Assembly (NCBI GenBank): GCA_047638395.1
Contig: JBLIMV010000019.1
Location: 60,622-124,621 of the forward strand
Length of the DNA: 64,000 nt
Source of the DNA: CAXBCP01 sp047638395
GTDB taxonomy: Bacteria > Pseudomonadota > Alphaproteobacteria > MPNO01 > UBA830
Direction of reading: 5' to 3'
The position numbers were made by a program, and so were the translations under genes. Shown one piece after another: positions 36,016-44,494 of this stretch. The notes under the pieces were generated by a model, which did not search any database, was not told the DNA's origin, and saw only the letters and a program-made list of their open reading frames with translations. Every line of letters starts with the position of its first letter. Position 1 is the first letter of the stretch.

Positions 36016-36996
36016 ATGCCCCAACGGAAACCGGTCGTCATTGTTACACGGACGCTGCCGCGCGATGTGGAAACGCGCATGATGGAGCTGTTCGAGGCGC
36101 GCCTGAATGCCAGCGACACGCCGATGACGGCTGACGAAATCGTTGCGGCAGCAGAAGGCGCAAATGTGCTGGTCCCGACGGTAACCGACAAGATCGATGC
36201 CGACCTGATTGCCCGCCTGCCCGACTCGGTCGAACTGATTGCGAATTTTGGTGTCGGCGTGAACCACATCGACCTTGAAGCTGCCAGTGCCAGAAAAATC
36301 GTGGTGACCAATACGCCGGGCGTGCTGACCGATGACACCGCCGATATGACTGCCTGCCTGCTGCTTGCAGCGCCGCGCCGGCTCACCGAGGGCGACCGCC
36401 TTGTCCGCTCCGGCAAATGGGAAGGCTGGTCGCCGACCTTCATGATCGGCCACCGGATTTCCGGCAAGCGTCTTGGCATTATCGGCATGGGGCGGATCGG
36501 CCAGGCCGTTGCCCGCCGGGTCAAAGGTTTCGGCATGACGGTCCACTATCATAACCGGCGGCGTCTCCACGAAGAGATCGAAACCGAGCTGGAAGCCACT
36601 TACTGGGAAAGCCTGGATCAGATGCTGGCCCATATGGACTTCATCTCCATTAATTGCCCGCATACCAAGGAAACGCATCATCTGCTCAACGAAGAGCGGC
36701 TGAGCCTGCTCAAACCGCATGCATTCGTCGTCAATACGGCACGGGGAGAGATCATCGACGAGGCCGCCCTGGCGCGGCTGCTCTCGGAAAACAAGATTGC
36801 CGGTGCCGGGCTCGATGTCTATGAGCGCGAGCCGGCGATCGAACCGGCGCTGCTGAAACTCGACAACGTGGTACTTGCCCCGCATCTCGGGTCCGCGACG
36901 CATGAAGGGCGTATCGCGATGGGCGAAAAGGTTATCGTGAATATCCGCAGCTTCGTCGATCAGCACAATCCGCGGGACCGGGTCTACGAAGTCTGA
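36016..36996 (+). CDS. D-2-hydroxyacid dehydrogenase (glyoxylate/hydroxypyruvate reductase-like)
   Basis: 326-aa NAD(P)-dependent dehydrogenase. The Rossmann motif GKRLGIIGMGRIGQAVARR (about 153-171) and the catalytic Arg/Glu/His elements are visible: NTARGEIIDEAAL with Arg, YEREP with Glu, and APHLGSATHEGR with the catalytic His. The N-terminal ITRTLP-like start and NFGVGVNHIDLEAA are typical of GyaR-type enzymes. Probable substrate is glyoxylate or hydroxypyruvate; other 2-keto acids cannot be excluded. The 191 bp between this gene and the SH3 gene hold the divergent promoters but no clear hexamers were found. Confidence 0.9.
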   Translation: MPQRKPVVIVTRTLPRDVETRMMELFEARLNASDTPMTADEIVAAAEGANVLVPTVTDKIDADLIARLPDSVELIANFGVGVNHIDLEAASARKIVVTNTPGVLTDDTADMTACLLLAAPRRLTEGDRLVRSGKWEGWSPTFMIGHRISGKRLGIIGMGRIGQAVARRVKGFGMTVHYHNRRRLHEEIETELEATYWESLDQMLAHMDFISINCPHTKETHHLLNEERLSLLKPHAFVVNTARGEIIDEAALARLLSENKIAGAGLDVYEREPAIEPALLKLDNVVLAPHLGSATHEGRIAMGEKVIVNIRSFVDQHNPRDRVYEV

Positions 36997-37020
36997 CCCG
37001 GCGCTTCGGGCCTCGGCGCA

Positions 37021-37404
37021 TCAGACGTAAAGCATTGCCCCATCGCTTGACGCATCGGACAAAAAGCTTACCGCGCTGCCTGCTGTAATCGGAATATCGT
37101 CCCGCAAATCATCGGTGCTCAGTGTCTCGGCACGGAGCCCCAGTTCACACACCATGAAGGTTGCGTCCAGGTCCCGACACGCGGTGAGCAGCTCTTCGAA
37201 TGTTGCAAGCCCGTCCGCGGCAAACGCGGCTTCGCGGGCATCGTCCGCCCAGTCGGTTGTGAGCGCGCGGGTCGCGGCCATGGTGAAGAAAAGCGTTACC
37301 GGTTTCCCCACGGCGAGTGCCGCACTCGCCATCACGAGTGCATAATGGATCCGGTCGTATTCGCCGGATTGAATGATCAGCGATAGCTTGTCGGGCGATG
37401 CCAT
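37021..37404 (-). CDS. DsrE-family protein
   Basis: 127-aa protein of the DsrE/DsrF-like fold (LSLIIQSGEYDRIHYALVMASAALAVGKPVTLFFTM, shown here only as the recognised N-terminal beta-alpha-beta segment in halves). Conserved pieces are IIQSGEYDRIHYALVMASA and KPVTLFFTMAATRAL. It has two cysteines (about Cys75 and Cys86), which could act in persulfide relay. The start ATG overlaps the stop of the ThiF-like gene (TGATG), implying translational coupling and suggesting a shared sulfur-transfer role; that link is inferred. Confidence 0.82.
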   Translation of the reverse strand: MASPDKLSLIIQSGEYDRIHYALVMASAALAVGKPVTLFFTMAATRALTTDWADDAREAAFAADGLATFEELLTACRDLDATFMVCELGLRAETLSTDDLRDDIPITAGSAVSFLSDASSDGAMLYV

Positions 37405-38198
37405 CACGCAGCGTGGGCCGACAGATCCCGGATCGACGGGGTGTCGCCGCAGAGCGGGCAGGTCGGATCGCGGGGCAGTTTCATCTTCTGTACCTCACTC
37501 GAAAGGGCATCGTAGATCATCAGCCATCCGGCCAGGCTGTCGCCGATCCCCATGATCTCCTTGAGAACCTCGATTGCCTGCAACGAGCCGACCGCACCGG
37601 CCAGTGCGCCCAGAACCCCGCCCTCGGAACAACTCGGCACCAGGCCCGGCGGTGGTGCTTCGCGATACAGACACCTGTAACAGGGCTCACCGTCTCCGTG
37701 CCCTGATCGGAAGGTCGCGATCTGACCTTCGAAGCGCAGGATAGCAGCGGAAACAAGCGTTTTTCCGGCGAGGTGACAGGCGTCATTGACCAGAAACCGC
37801 GTTTCGAAATTGTCGCTGCCATCGGCGACCAGATCGTACTGCCCGATCAGTTCGTCCACGTTTGCCGCTGTCAGGCGGACCTGGTGCGGCACGAATGAGA
37901 TGTCGGGATTTATATCTGCGATCGCCCCGGCGGCGCTTTCAACTTTCGCGGTGCCGATATCACCTGTGCCATGAATAACCTGGCGCTGCAGGTTCGACAG
38001 ATCGACCACATCGTCATCGACAACGCCGAGCGTGCCGATCCCGGCAGCGGCGAGATACATAAGCAACGGCGCGCCCAGACCGCCTGCCCCGATGATAAGA
38101 ACGCGCGCGTTGAGAAGTTTCTCCTGACCGGTGCCGCCGACTTCGGGCAGCACGATATGGCGCGCATAGCGCTGGATCTGGTCTTCGGTGAAATCCAT
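37404..38198 (-). CDS. ThiF/MoeB-family adenylyltransferase
   Basis: 264-aa E1-like enzyme that adenylates the C-terminus of a sulfur-carrier protein (MoaD or ThiS type). N-terminal RYARHIVLPEVGGTGQEKL, nucleotide motif VLIIGAGGLGAPLLMYLA and the zinc CxxC pairs (CYRC at about 177-180 and CPLC at about 248-251) are intact. MoeB and ThiF cannot be told apart by eye; there is no C-terminal rhodanese domain. Genes are ordered coaBC-dut-thiF-dsrE as in many alphaproteobacteria. 15 bp from dut. Confidence 0.9.
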   Translation of the reverse strand: MDFTEDQIQRYARHIVLPEVGGTGQEKLLNARVLIIGAGGLGAPLLMYLAAAGIGTLGVVDDDVVDLSNLQRQVIHGTGDIGTAKVESAAGAIADINPDISFVPHQVRLTAANVDELIGQYDLVADGSDNFETRFLVNDACHLAGKTLVSAAILRFEGQIATFRSGHGDGEPCYRCLYREAPPPGLVPSCSEGGVLGALAGAVGSLQAIEVLKEIMGIGDSLAGWLMIYDALSSEVQKMKLPRDPTCPLCGDTPSIRDLSAHAA

Positions 38199-38213
38199 GC
38201 GCGATACGGCTCG

Positions 38214-38663
38214 TCAGGTACCGGTCGACCCGAAGCCGCCGGTGCCGCGCGCCGTTTCGGGCAGGGTGTCGACTTCGGCAAAGCTGGCCTGGGTCACGGG
38301 GGCGATCACCATCTGCGCGATGCGCATGCCGCGATCGATCTCGAAGGTATCGTCGCCGAGATTGATCAGGATTACCTTCACTTCGCCGCGGTAATCGGCG
38401 TCTACGGTGCCCGGTGTGTTCAACACCGTCACGCCGTTTTTCGCCGCCAGACCCGACCGGGGGCGGACCTGGGCTTCATATCCGGCAGGCAGCGCAATGG
38501 CGAGGCCGGTCGGCACCATGGCGCGTGCGCCCGGTGCCAGCGTTATCGGCGCTTCGATGGCCGCCGCCAGGTCCATTCCGGCGGACTGCGCCGTCTCGTA
38601 GGCAGGCAGCGGCAGGTCGGTATTGTGGGGTAAACGGGTAACGGCGATTTCGACCTGCGTCAT
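38214..38663 (-). CDS. dut: dUTP diphosphatase
   Basis: 149-aa trimeric dUTPase that keeps uracil out of DNA and supplies dUMP. All five motifs are visible: SAGMDLAA (1), RPRSGLAAKNG (2), GTVDADYRGEV (3), RGMRIAQMV (4) and RGTGGFGSTG (5, C-terminal arm). Its ATG overlaps the coaBC stop by 4 nt. Confidence 0.97.
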   Translation of the reverse strand: MTQVEIAVTRLPHNTDLPLPAYETAQSAGMDLAAAIEAPITLAPGARAMVPTGLAIALPAGYEAQVRPRSGLAAKNGVTVLNTPGTVDADYRGEVKVILINLGDDTFEIDRGMRIAQMVIAPVTQASFAEVDTLPETARGTGGFGSTGT

Positions 38664-39880
38664 TCGGCAGCCTCTGTTGTTTGGTCAAAATGGCCGGCAA
38701 TGCGTTCTGCCAGCCGGTCGGCAACGTCAGACTTGCGCATCGATGGCCAGTCTTCGGCCCCGGTCGCGGTAATCAGGTGAACGGTGTTCGTGTCGCCGCC
38801 AAACGTGCCTGTCTCGGCTGATACGTCATTTGCAACAATCCAGTCGCACCCCTTGCGGGCACGTTTGGCGGTCGCATGTTCGATCAGGCTGTCTGTTTCG
38901 GCGGCAAAGCCGACGACCAGGGCGGGCCGCTGGTTCCCGGCGGCGGAAAGGGCGCGCAGGATATCCGGGTTTTCGACCATGTCGATACTGGGCGGTGCTG
39001 CACCCTGTTCTTTCTTGATCTTGCTGCCGTCCTGTTGTGCCGGGCGCCAATCTGCGACTGCGGCGGCGCACACCGCAATATCGGCCGGCAGCGCGCCCAT
39101 GCAGGCGTCATACATTTCCTGTGCCGTTTCAATCTGGCGAACATCTACCCCGGCGGGCGCAGCCTCATGCGTGGGGCCGGTCACCAAAACCGTCTCCGCC
39201 CCCATTCCGGCAAGCGCCGCGGCAATGGCGTGACCCTGCTTGCCCGATGACCGGTTGGCGATATAGCGCACGGGGTCGATCGCCTCATATGTCGGGCCGC
39301 TGGTGACAATGGCGCGGCGCCCGGCAAGCGGGGCCGACGCCGCAAAATAGGTTTCGATCTCCGCGACGATTTCCAGCGGCTCAACCATGCGGCCCTCGCC
39401 GAATTCGCCACAGGCCATGGCACCTTCGGTCGGGCCGGCAAATTGAATGCCGCGGGATTTGAGCGTGGTGATGTTCGCCTGCGTCGCGGCATGCTCCCAC
39501 ATGCGGACGTTCATCGACGGTGCGACCAGCACATCCTTGTCGGTGGCTAGCAGAACGGTGGTCGCCAGGTCGTCGCCGATACCCTGCGCCATCTTGGCCA
39601 TGATATTTGTCGTCGCCGGCGCCACGACCAGCAGGTCGGCGTCCCGCGAAAGCTGGATGTGACCCATCTCCGCTTCATCCGTCAGCGAGAACAGATCGCC
39701 GTAAACCCGGTCTTCGCTGAGCGCCGATACCGAAAGCGGCGTGACAAACTGTGTCGCGGAATCCGTCAGGACGCAGCGCACGGCCGCGCCGCGTTCGCGC
39801 AGCCGCCGGATCAGGTCGAGGCTTTTATAGGCCGCGATCCCGCCGGAAATGATCAGAAGTATGCGTTTGCCGTGGAGCAT
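38660..39880 (-). CDS. coaBC: Bifunctional phosphopantothenoylcysteine decarboxylase/synthase
   Basis: 406-aa fusion for coenzyme A synthesis. CoaC half: GKRILLIISGGIAAYKSLDL flavin motif, PSMN (VAPSMNVRMW) and ACGEFGEGRM with the active-site Cys. CoaB half from about residue 190: RAIVTSGPTYEAIDPVRYI and NRSSGKQGHAIA, with DWRPA and KIKKE near the nucleotide site. Both halves look complete. It is 70 bp downstream of ubiB and overlaps dut. Confidence 0.96.
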   Translation of the reverse strand: MLHGKRILLIISGGIAAYKSLDLIRRLRERGAAVRCVLTDSATQFVTPLSVSALSEDRVYGDLFSLTDEAEMGHIQLSRDADLLVVAPATTNIMAKMAQGIGDDLATTVLLATDKDVLVAPSMNVRMWEHAATQANITTLKSRGIQFAGPTEGAMACGEFGEGRMVEPLEIVAEIETYFAASAPLAGRRAIVTSGPTYEAIDPVRYIANRSSGKQGHAIAAALAGMGAETVLVTGPTHEAAPAGVDVRQIETAQEMYDACMGALPADIAVCAAAVADWRPAQQDGSKIKKEQGAAPPSIDMVENPDILRALSAAGNQRPALVVGFAAETDSLIEHATAKRARKGCDWIVANDVSAETGTFGGDTNTVHLITATGAEDWPSMRKSDVADRLAERIAGHFDQTTEAAE

Positions 39881-39950
39881 TCGGGGACACCCCCTTCACC
39901 GGAAAGCCGGTAACCTAATGATTTTAAAGCTTTTCGGCAACAAATTGCGT

Positions 39951-41498
39951 TCAGTCCAGAACGGCGATCACGACCGCGGCCGCTGCGGCCGCCAGGGCCC
40001 ATATACGCCAGCTCCCGCGGCGGGCCTGTGCACCAGTCAGGGATTCCAGCGAAGCCGGGTTCACGCGAACACCGTCGCGGGTCACGGTCGTGATGGTTTC
40101 TTCCATATCGGCGATCAGTTGCGGCAGACGTTCCAGCCGGTCGAGCATATCTTCGGCCGCTTCACGGATGCGTGCCTCCGGCCCCATGTTCTCGATCATC
40201 CATTCTTCAATCAGCGGCCGCGCGAGCTCCCACATATTGATATCGGGATAGAGTTTCCGACCGCTGCCTTCGGCAACCAGCATGGTTTTCTGCAACAATA
40301 GCAATTGCGGTTGTGCCCGCATTTCGAATTTTTCCGCGACCGCAAAAAGTTGTGCCAGAAGCCGGGCAAGCGAGATGTCGCTCAACGGAAGGCCGAAAAT
40401 GGGCTCGGCAATAGATCGGGCGGCCTGGGCGAATTCGTCCGCTGACTGGTTGGCCGGTACGTATCCGGCCTGGATATGAATATCGGCAACGCGTTTGTAA
40501 TTACCGGTAAGGAAGCCGTGCAGCATTTCGGCGAGATATTGCCGGGTCTGGCGATCCAGCCGGCCCATGATTCCGAAATCCACTGCATGGACGACACCCT
40601 CGGCGTCGACGAAGATATTGCCGGGATGCAGGTCGGCATGAAAAAACCCGTCCCGGAAGACCTGCAGGAAAAACGCCCTCGCAAAATTTGCGACGATGGT
40701 TTCACGGTCGAAACCGTCGGCGCTCATGTCGATTTCGTTCATCGGCGTGGCGTCGATCCAGGCGGTGGTCATCACCCGCCGGCCTGTGCGCTGCCAATCA
40801 ACGGCCGGCACCGAGAACGTCGGGTCATCTTCGAAGTTCTGGCGCAGTTCGTCGGCCGCTGCCGCTTCGAACCGAAGATCCATTTCGATCTCGACCGAGC
40901 GGATAATGGTCCTGACCGCGTCGACCGGCCGCAATCGCCTCATCTCCGGCCGCAGGTTCTGAACCCGCTGGGCCGCCCATAGTGCGAGGTCGAGGTCGCG
41001 GGCAAATGCGGCTTCTATGCCGGGCCGGAGAATTTTGACCGCCACGGCATCACCGGCAGGCGACGTTGCCTTATGAACCTGAGCGATGGAGGCGGCGGCG
41101 ATTGCAGTGTCGTCGAACGATCCGAACAGCTCGTCGATCGTGCCATTCAGTTCCGCCTCGATCGTCGACCTCGCTTCGGCGCCACTAAACGCGGGCAGAT
41201 TATCCTGTAGCGACGTCAGGTCGTCGGCCAGGGTATCGCCCACCAGATCCGGCCGGACTGACAGTGCCTGCCCCAGTTTGACGAAGGCCGGCCCCAGCGC
41301 CGTCATTGCCAGTGTCAGCCGTTCGCCCGGCCGCAATTTGCGGAGCGCGGATTTGCGCGGCGCAAGCAGGATGATACGCAACAGGCCGAGAGCGACCTTC
41401 GGCACACCCGCCCGTTCGAGCGGGAACAGGGCGTCGTGGCGTGCCAGTATTCGGGCGACCGTGATTATCCGGCGAAAGTGGCGCAGACCGGCGAACAT
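39951..41498 (-). CDS. ubiB: Ubiquinone biosynthesis ATPase/kinase-like protein UbiB
   Basis: 515-aa atypical kinase-like protein of the COQ8/UbiB family needed for ubiquinone synthesis. The signature KxGQ (FVKLGQALSVRPDLVGD, about 92-108), the Ala-rich loop AAASIAQVHKA, the DxHPGN-type motif HADLHPGNIF and the DFG-like VDFGIMGRL are intact. A C-terminal hydrophobic segment (about 495-514) is a membrane anchor. The start lies 3 nt after the ubiE stop, so the two are co-translated. Confidence 0.96.
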   Translation of the reverse strand: MFAGLRHFRRIITVARILARHDALFPLERAGVPKVALGLLRIILLAPRKSALRKLRPGERLTLAMTALGPAFVKLGQALSVRPDLVGDTLADDLTSLQDNLPAFSGAEARSTIEAELNGTIDELFGSFDDTAIAAASIAQVHKATSPAGDAVAVKILRPGIEAAFARDLDLALWAAQRVQNLRPEMRRLRPVDAVRTIIRSVEIEMDLRFEAAAADELRQNFEDDPTFSVPAVDWQRTGRRVMTTAWIDATPMNEIDMSADGFDRETIVANFARAFFLQVFRDGFFHADLHPGNIFVDAEGVVHAVDFGIMGRLDRQTRQYLAEMLHGFLTGNYKRVADIHIQAGYVPANQSADEFAQAARSIAEPIFGLPLSDISLARLLAQLFAVAEKFEMRAQPQLLLLQKTMLVAEGSGRKLYPDINMWELARPLIEEWMIENMGPEARIREAAEDMLDRLERLPQLIADMEETITTVTRDGVRVNPASLESLTGAQARRGSWRIWALAAAAAAVVIAVLD

Positions 41499-41501
41499 GT
41501 T

Positions 41502-42302
41502 TCAGATACGCCAACCCGAATGCAGCCAGACGATCCCGCCTGTCATCGGTGTCTGGGTGACGTTACCGAACCCGGCGTCGGTCATTTCGCTCGCGAGCTG
41601 CCCGGGTTCCGGAAACTTCCGGATACTTTCCGCGAGATAGGCATACGATTCCGCGTCGCCGGCGACGCGCTGGCCCAGCCATGGCAGTACCTTGAATGAA
41701 TAGGTGTCGTATATCGCCTTTAACTGGGGCAGCACGGCCGGGCTGAATTCGAGGCAGATAAAGTGACCGCCCGGTTTGAGCACGCGGTGCATTTCTGCAA
41801 GGGCGTCGGTCCGTCGTGTCACATTGCGCAGACCGAATGCGATCGTGCAGGCCTCAACGCTGGCGCGCGCGACCGGCAGCGCCGCCGCATCGCCGCAAAT
41901 CCGTGCCGGGCCCCGGGCATTTCCCCGGTCCAGCGCCCTGTCCATACCGGCGATCAGCATTTCCTGGTTGATGTCGCAGATGATCGCGTCGCCCCCTCCG
42001 CGTTTCAGAAATCCCTCCGCGATGTCGCCGGTGCCGCCGGCAACATCCAGCAGCGTCATGTCCGGCTGCGGTTTCAGGCGGTCCTGCAGGGCGGCTTTCC
42101 AGATCCGGTGCAGACCGCCGGACATCAGATCGTTCATCAGGTCGTAGCGCCGGGCGACGGAATCGAAGACGCCGCGGACGAGGCCCGTGTGATCCGCCAC
42201 GTCGACCCGTCGAAAACCAAAATCGATTTCGCCGCTCCCATTGTCGCCGCTATCCGGCGCGTCTGATCGCTGATTTGTCGGAAATTCCATGTGCTTTTCC
42301 AT
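41502..42302 (-). CDS. ubiE: Ubiquinone/menaquinone C-methyltransferase UbiE
   Basis: 266-aa SAM methyltransferase for the C-methylation step of quinone synthesis. Features: FDSVARRYDLMNDLMSGGLH, SAM motif LLDVAGGTGDIAEG, and the family block FGLRNVTRRTDALAEMHRVLKPGG. The N-terminal ~30 residues (Ser/Gly/Asp-rich) are not conserved. GTG/ATG choice is uncertain only for the first four residues (M1 and M5). It is divergent from mutM with 46 bp between starts, leaving little room for two promoters. Confidence 0.96.
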   Translation of the reverse strand: MEKHMEFPTNQRSDAPDSGDNGSGEIDFGFRRVDVADHTGLVRGVFDSVARRYDLMNDLMSGGLHRIWKAALQDRLKPQPDMTLLDVAGGTGDIAEGFLKRGGGDAIICDINQEMLIAGMDRALDRGNARGPARICGDAAALPVARASVEACTIAFGLRNVTRRTDALAEMHRVLKPGGHFICLEFSPAVLPQLKAIYDTYSFKVLPWLGQRVAGDAESYAYLAESIRKFPEPGQLASEMTDAGFGNVTQTPMTGGIVWLHSGWRI

Positions 42303-42348
42303 GTGTTTGAGGATAGCGCGCGGACGCGCTTCCGGCTACCTTCTCTAT

Positions 42349-43230
42349 ATGCCCGAACTCCCCGAAGTTGAAACCGTCCGCCGCGGCCTTGCCGAGGTCA
42401 TGGAAGGCCGCCGGGTCGAGCGGGTCGAGGTGCGGCGTCACGACCTCAGAATTCCCGTCCCGGACGATTTTGATCAGCGCCTGCAGGGCCGAACCCTTGA
42501 AAAACTGGGTCGGCGGGCCAAATATCTTGTTGGCGAATTCGACGACGGCACGGTCCTGCTTGCGCATCTTGGAATGTCCGGCCGGATGATTATCGAAACA
42601 CCGGACGACGAAATGCAGAAGCCCAACCCCCAGAAGCCAGGCGCCTTCACCCATGATCCCGGCAACCATGCAAAGCACGAGCATATTGTCTTTCATGTCG
42701 GGAACGGCACTGTCATCCGGTTTTCCGATCCGCGGCGCTTCGGCCTGATGACCCTGACCGATCGGGAAAGCTTCGCCAGTCATAAACTTATCAGCCATCT
42801 TGGCCCGGAACCGACGGGTGAGGAATTCACCGGCCCGGTTCTGGCGGCGCGCCTCCGGGGCAAGAAGACGCCTATCAAGGCGGCATTGCTGGATCAGCGT
42901 GTCGTTGCCGGCGTTGGGAATATTTATGCGTGTGAAGCGCTGTACGCGGCGGGGATTTCACCCACGCGACAGGCGGCGACGGTACAGGGGCGTCGCGCCG
43001 ACCGGCTGGCGACAGCCATTCGTGAGGTGCTCGACGACGCGATCGCGGCCGGTGGGTCATCGCTGCGTGACCATGTGGCGCCGACGGGTGAACTGGGGTA
43101 TTTCCAGCACAGTTTCAAAGTCTATGGCCGTACCGGTGAGCCGTGTCCGGGGTGCGATTGTGGTCAGTCGGTCCAGCGGATCGTCCAATCGGGCCGGTCG
43201 ACCTTTTATTGCGCCAAACGGCAACGGTAG
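42349..43230 (+). CDS. mutM: Formamidopyrimidine-DNA glycosylase MutM, altered zinc finger
   Basis: 293-aa bifunctional glycosylase/AP lyase for 8-oxoguanine repair. The mature N-terminus PELPEVETVRRGL holds the catalytic Pro2 and Glu3; KIKAAL-like KKTPIKAALLDQRVVAGVGNIYACE is the H2TH region. The C-terminal zinc finger is unusual: Cys266, Cys269 and Cys288 are present, but the position of the fourth ligand (291) is Arg (YCAKRQR where YCPxCQ is expected). An extra Cys at 271 may compensate. The start at 42349 is fixed by the processed N-terminus. Confidence 0.95.
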   Translation: MPELPEVETVRRGLAEVMEGRRVERVEVRRHDLRIPVPDDFDQRLQGRTLEKLGRRAKYLVGEFDDGTVLLAHLGMSGRMIIETPDDEMQKPNPQKPGAFTHDPGNHAKHEHIVFHVGNGTVIRFSDPRRFGLMTLTDRESFASHKLISHLGPEPTGEEFTGPVLAARLRGKKTPIKAALLDQRVVAGVGNIYACEALYAAGISPTRQAATVQGRRADRLATAIREVLDDAIAAGGSSLRDHVAPTGELGYFQHSFKVYGRTGEPCPGCDCGQSVQRIVQSGRSTFYCAKRQR

Positions 43231-43236
43231 GGCCTC

Positions 43237-43650
43237 ATGCTGAAATTTAACCGAAAATTTCTCTTTTCATCCGGCGTATCAGTCATCGCAATGGCAGCTT
43301 TAGTGGTTTCGGTCCTGGTTTTTGCGCCTGTCCGGCTTTCGGCGGCGGAATTCTTCCGGTCGATCGATGACCTGCCGCTGGCGCCGGGGCTGACCGAGGT
43401 GGTTGAGGAGGGGGTTGAATTCGAAAGCCCCGCCGGGCGGATCGTGACGGCGGTTGCCGGCGGCGATGCCCGCCCCGGCGCCGTTCAGGCGTTCTATCGC
43501 AAGGCGCTGCCGTCATTGGGTTGGTCTTTGGCGTCCGGCGGTCGCTACCGCCGGGACGGGGAAATCCTGACAATACGGCTCGAAACCGCGGGCAAGGCCC
43601 TGAAACTAAGGATCCGGGTGGTGCCCGACCAGCAAAAGGCGACCCAATAG
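43237..43650 (+). CDS. Small exported protein of unknown function
   Basis: 137-aa protein that starts 6 nt after mutM. Signal peptide or anchor at about residues 8-36 (MAALVVSVLVFAPVRLSA), then SIDDLPLAPGLTEV, a Gly-Arg motif with an apparent FYRKALPSLGW segment, and a basic C-terminus. I recall similar short proteins beside alphaproteobacterial mutM/rpsT but know no function. The FY-x6-GW arrangement recalls small lipoprotein-like folds; no cysteine is present in the mature part, so it is not a lipoprotein. Confidence 0.8.
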   Translation: MLKFNRKFLFSSGVSVIAMAALVVSVLVFAPVRLSAAEFFRSIDDLPLAPGLTEVVEEGVEFESPAGRIVTAVAGGDARPGAVQAFYRKALPSLGWSLASGGRYRRDGEILTIRLETAGKALKLRIRVVPDQQKATQ

Positions 43651-43795
43651 CCGCCCAATAGCGTGCTCCGGCGTGGCACGGTGGGGCGCGGTGGCGCGCG
43701 GTGGAAGGTCCAAATAATCGTGTTCTGGTCCGCAGAAACCCTTGACGCCGGGCGACTTCCCTCGTAAAACCAGCGCCCGTTTCAGAGGAAGTCCG

Positions 43796-44056
43796 ATGGC
43801 GAATACATCATCCGCGAAAAAGCGCGTCCGGCGCGACGTGCGCAAGACCGAGACCAATATCAGCCGGCGCAGCCGCATCCGTACCTTTATCAAAAGGGTC
43901 GAGACTGCGATTGAGACTGGCGATAAAGACGCCGCGAATGCGGCTCTTAAATCCGCGCAGCCCGAACTGATGCGTGGTGTTACGCGCGGTGTCGTAAACA
44001 AGAACGCAGCATCGCGTAAGATTTCGCGTCTGTCGCGGCGCATCAAGGCGATCTGA
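43796..44056 (+). CDS. rpsT: 30S ribosomal protein S20
   Basis: 86-aa S20, a helical-bundle 16S rRNA binder. MANTSSAKKRVRRDVRKTE start, RSRIRTFIKRVE and NAASRKISRLSRRIKAI end are standard. The start at 43796 has AGAGGAAG before it. The upstream 145 bp hold no gene, only the rpsT promoter region with no clear hexamers. A terminator follows at 44117. Confidence 0.97.
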   Translation: MANTSSAKKRVRRDVRKTETNISRRSRIRTFIKRVETAIETGDKDAANAALKSAQPELMRGVTRGVVNKNAASRKISRLSRRIKAI

Positions 44057-44116
44057 TTTTTCGCCTCACCGGCGGATAGTTCTTTAGAGTCAATCGCTTC
44101 CGAGACGCTTCATCTA

Positions 44117-44139
44117 GGCCGGCTTTCAGCCGGCCTTTT
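44117..44139 (+). terminator. Intrinsic terminator of rpsT
   Basis: GGCCGGCT (44117-44124), loop TTC, AGCCGGCC (44128-44135), a perfect 8-bp stem followed by TTTT. Confidence 0.85.
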
Positions 44140-44494
44140 GCGTTTCCGAAAATTGCTGCAAACCCCCGCTCACGGCGGCTTCCCAGTTCTTCCACAGGGT
44201 TATGCACCGTTCTATTCTGTCAACCCTATAAATTTTCCGAATCGCGAATTTTTTCACCGCAAGGTGGTATCAAGCCGTTGCGCCTGCGGTTTGTGATGGT
44301 TACAGTTACCTCGCGGTTCGACAGGGCGATCCGTAAAGATTAAGAATTAATGACGTATTCATCGTCTTTTCGCTGTAAGATGCAACTCTAATTTAAATAC
44401 TTGTTTGTCGTTTTATTCGGCCTGTAAGTCATGGGAAAAGTTGCTGAAGTAATCGCCGGCGCGTGTTGAGCGCGTCGTTAAAGGGGGGCAATCA
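44140..44494. other. AT-rich noncoding region before rhodanese-dnaA; weak oriC candidate
   Basis: No gene is visible here. Two sites match the DnaA box TTATCCACA at 7 of 9 positions (TCTTCCACA at 44188-44196 and TTATGCACC at 44200-44208), close together, and AGGGTT/AACCCT arms bracket part of the same stretch. An AT-rich run (about 44340-44420, including TTAAGAATTAATGA and CTAATTTAAATAC) lies nearer dnaA. Position beside dnaA-dnaN-recF-gyrB invites the idea of an origin, but chance alone would give about one such 7/9 match here, so the evidence is weak. Confidence 0.25.
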
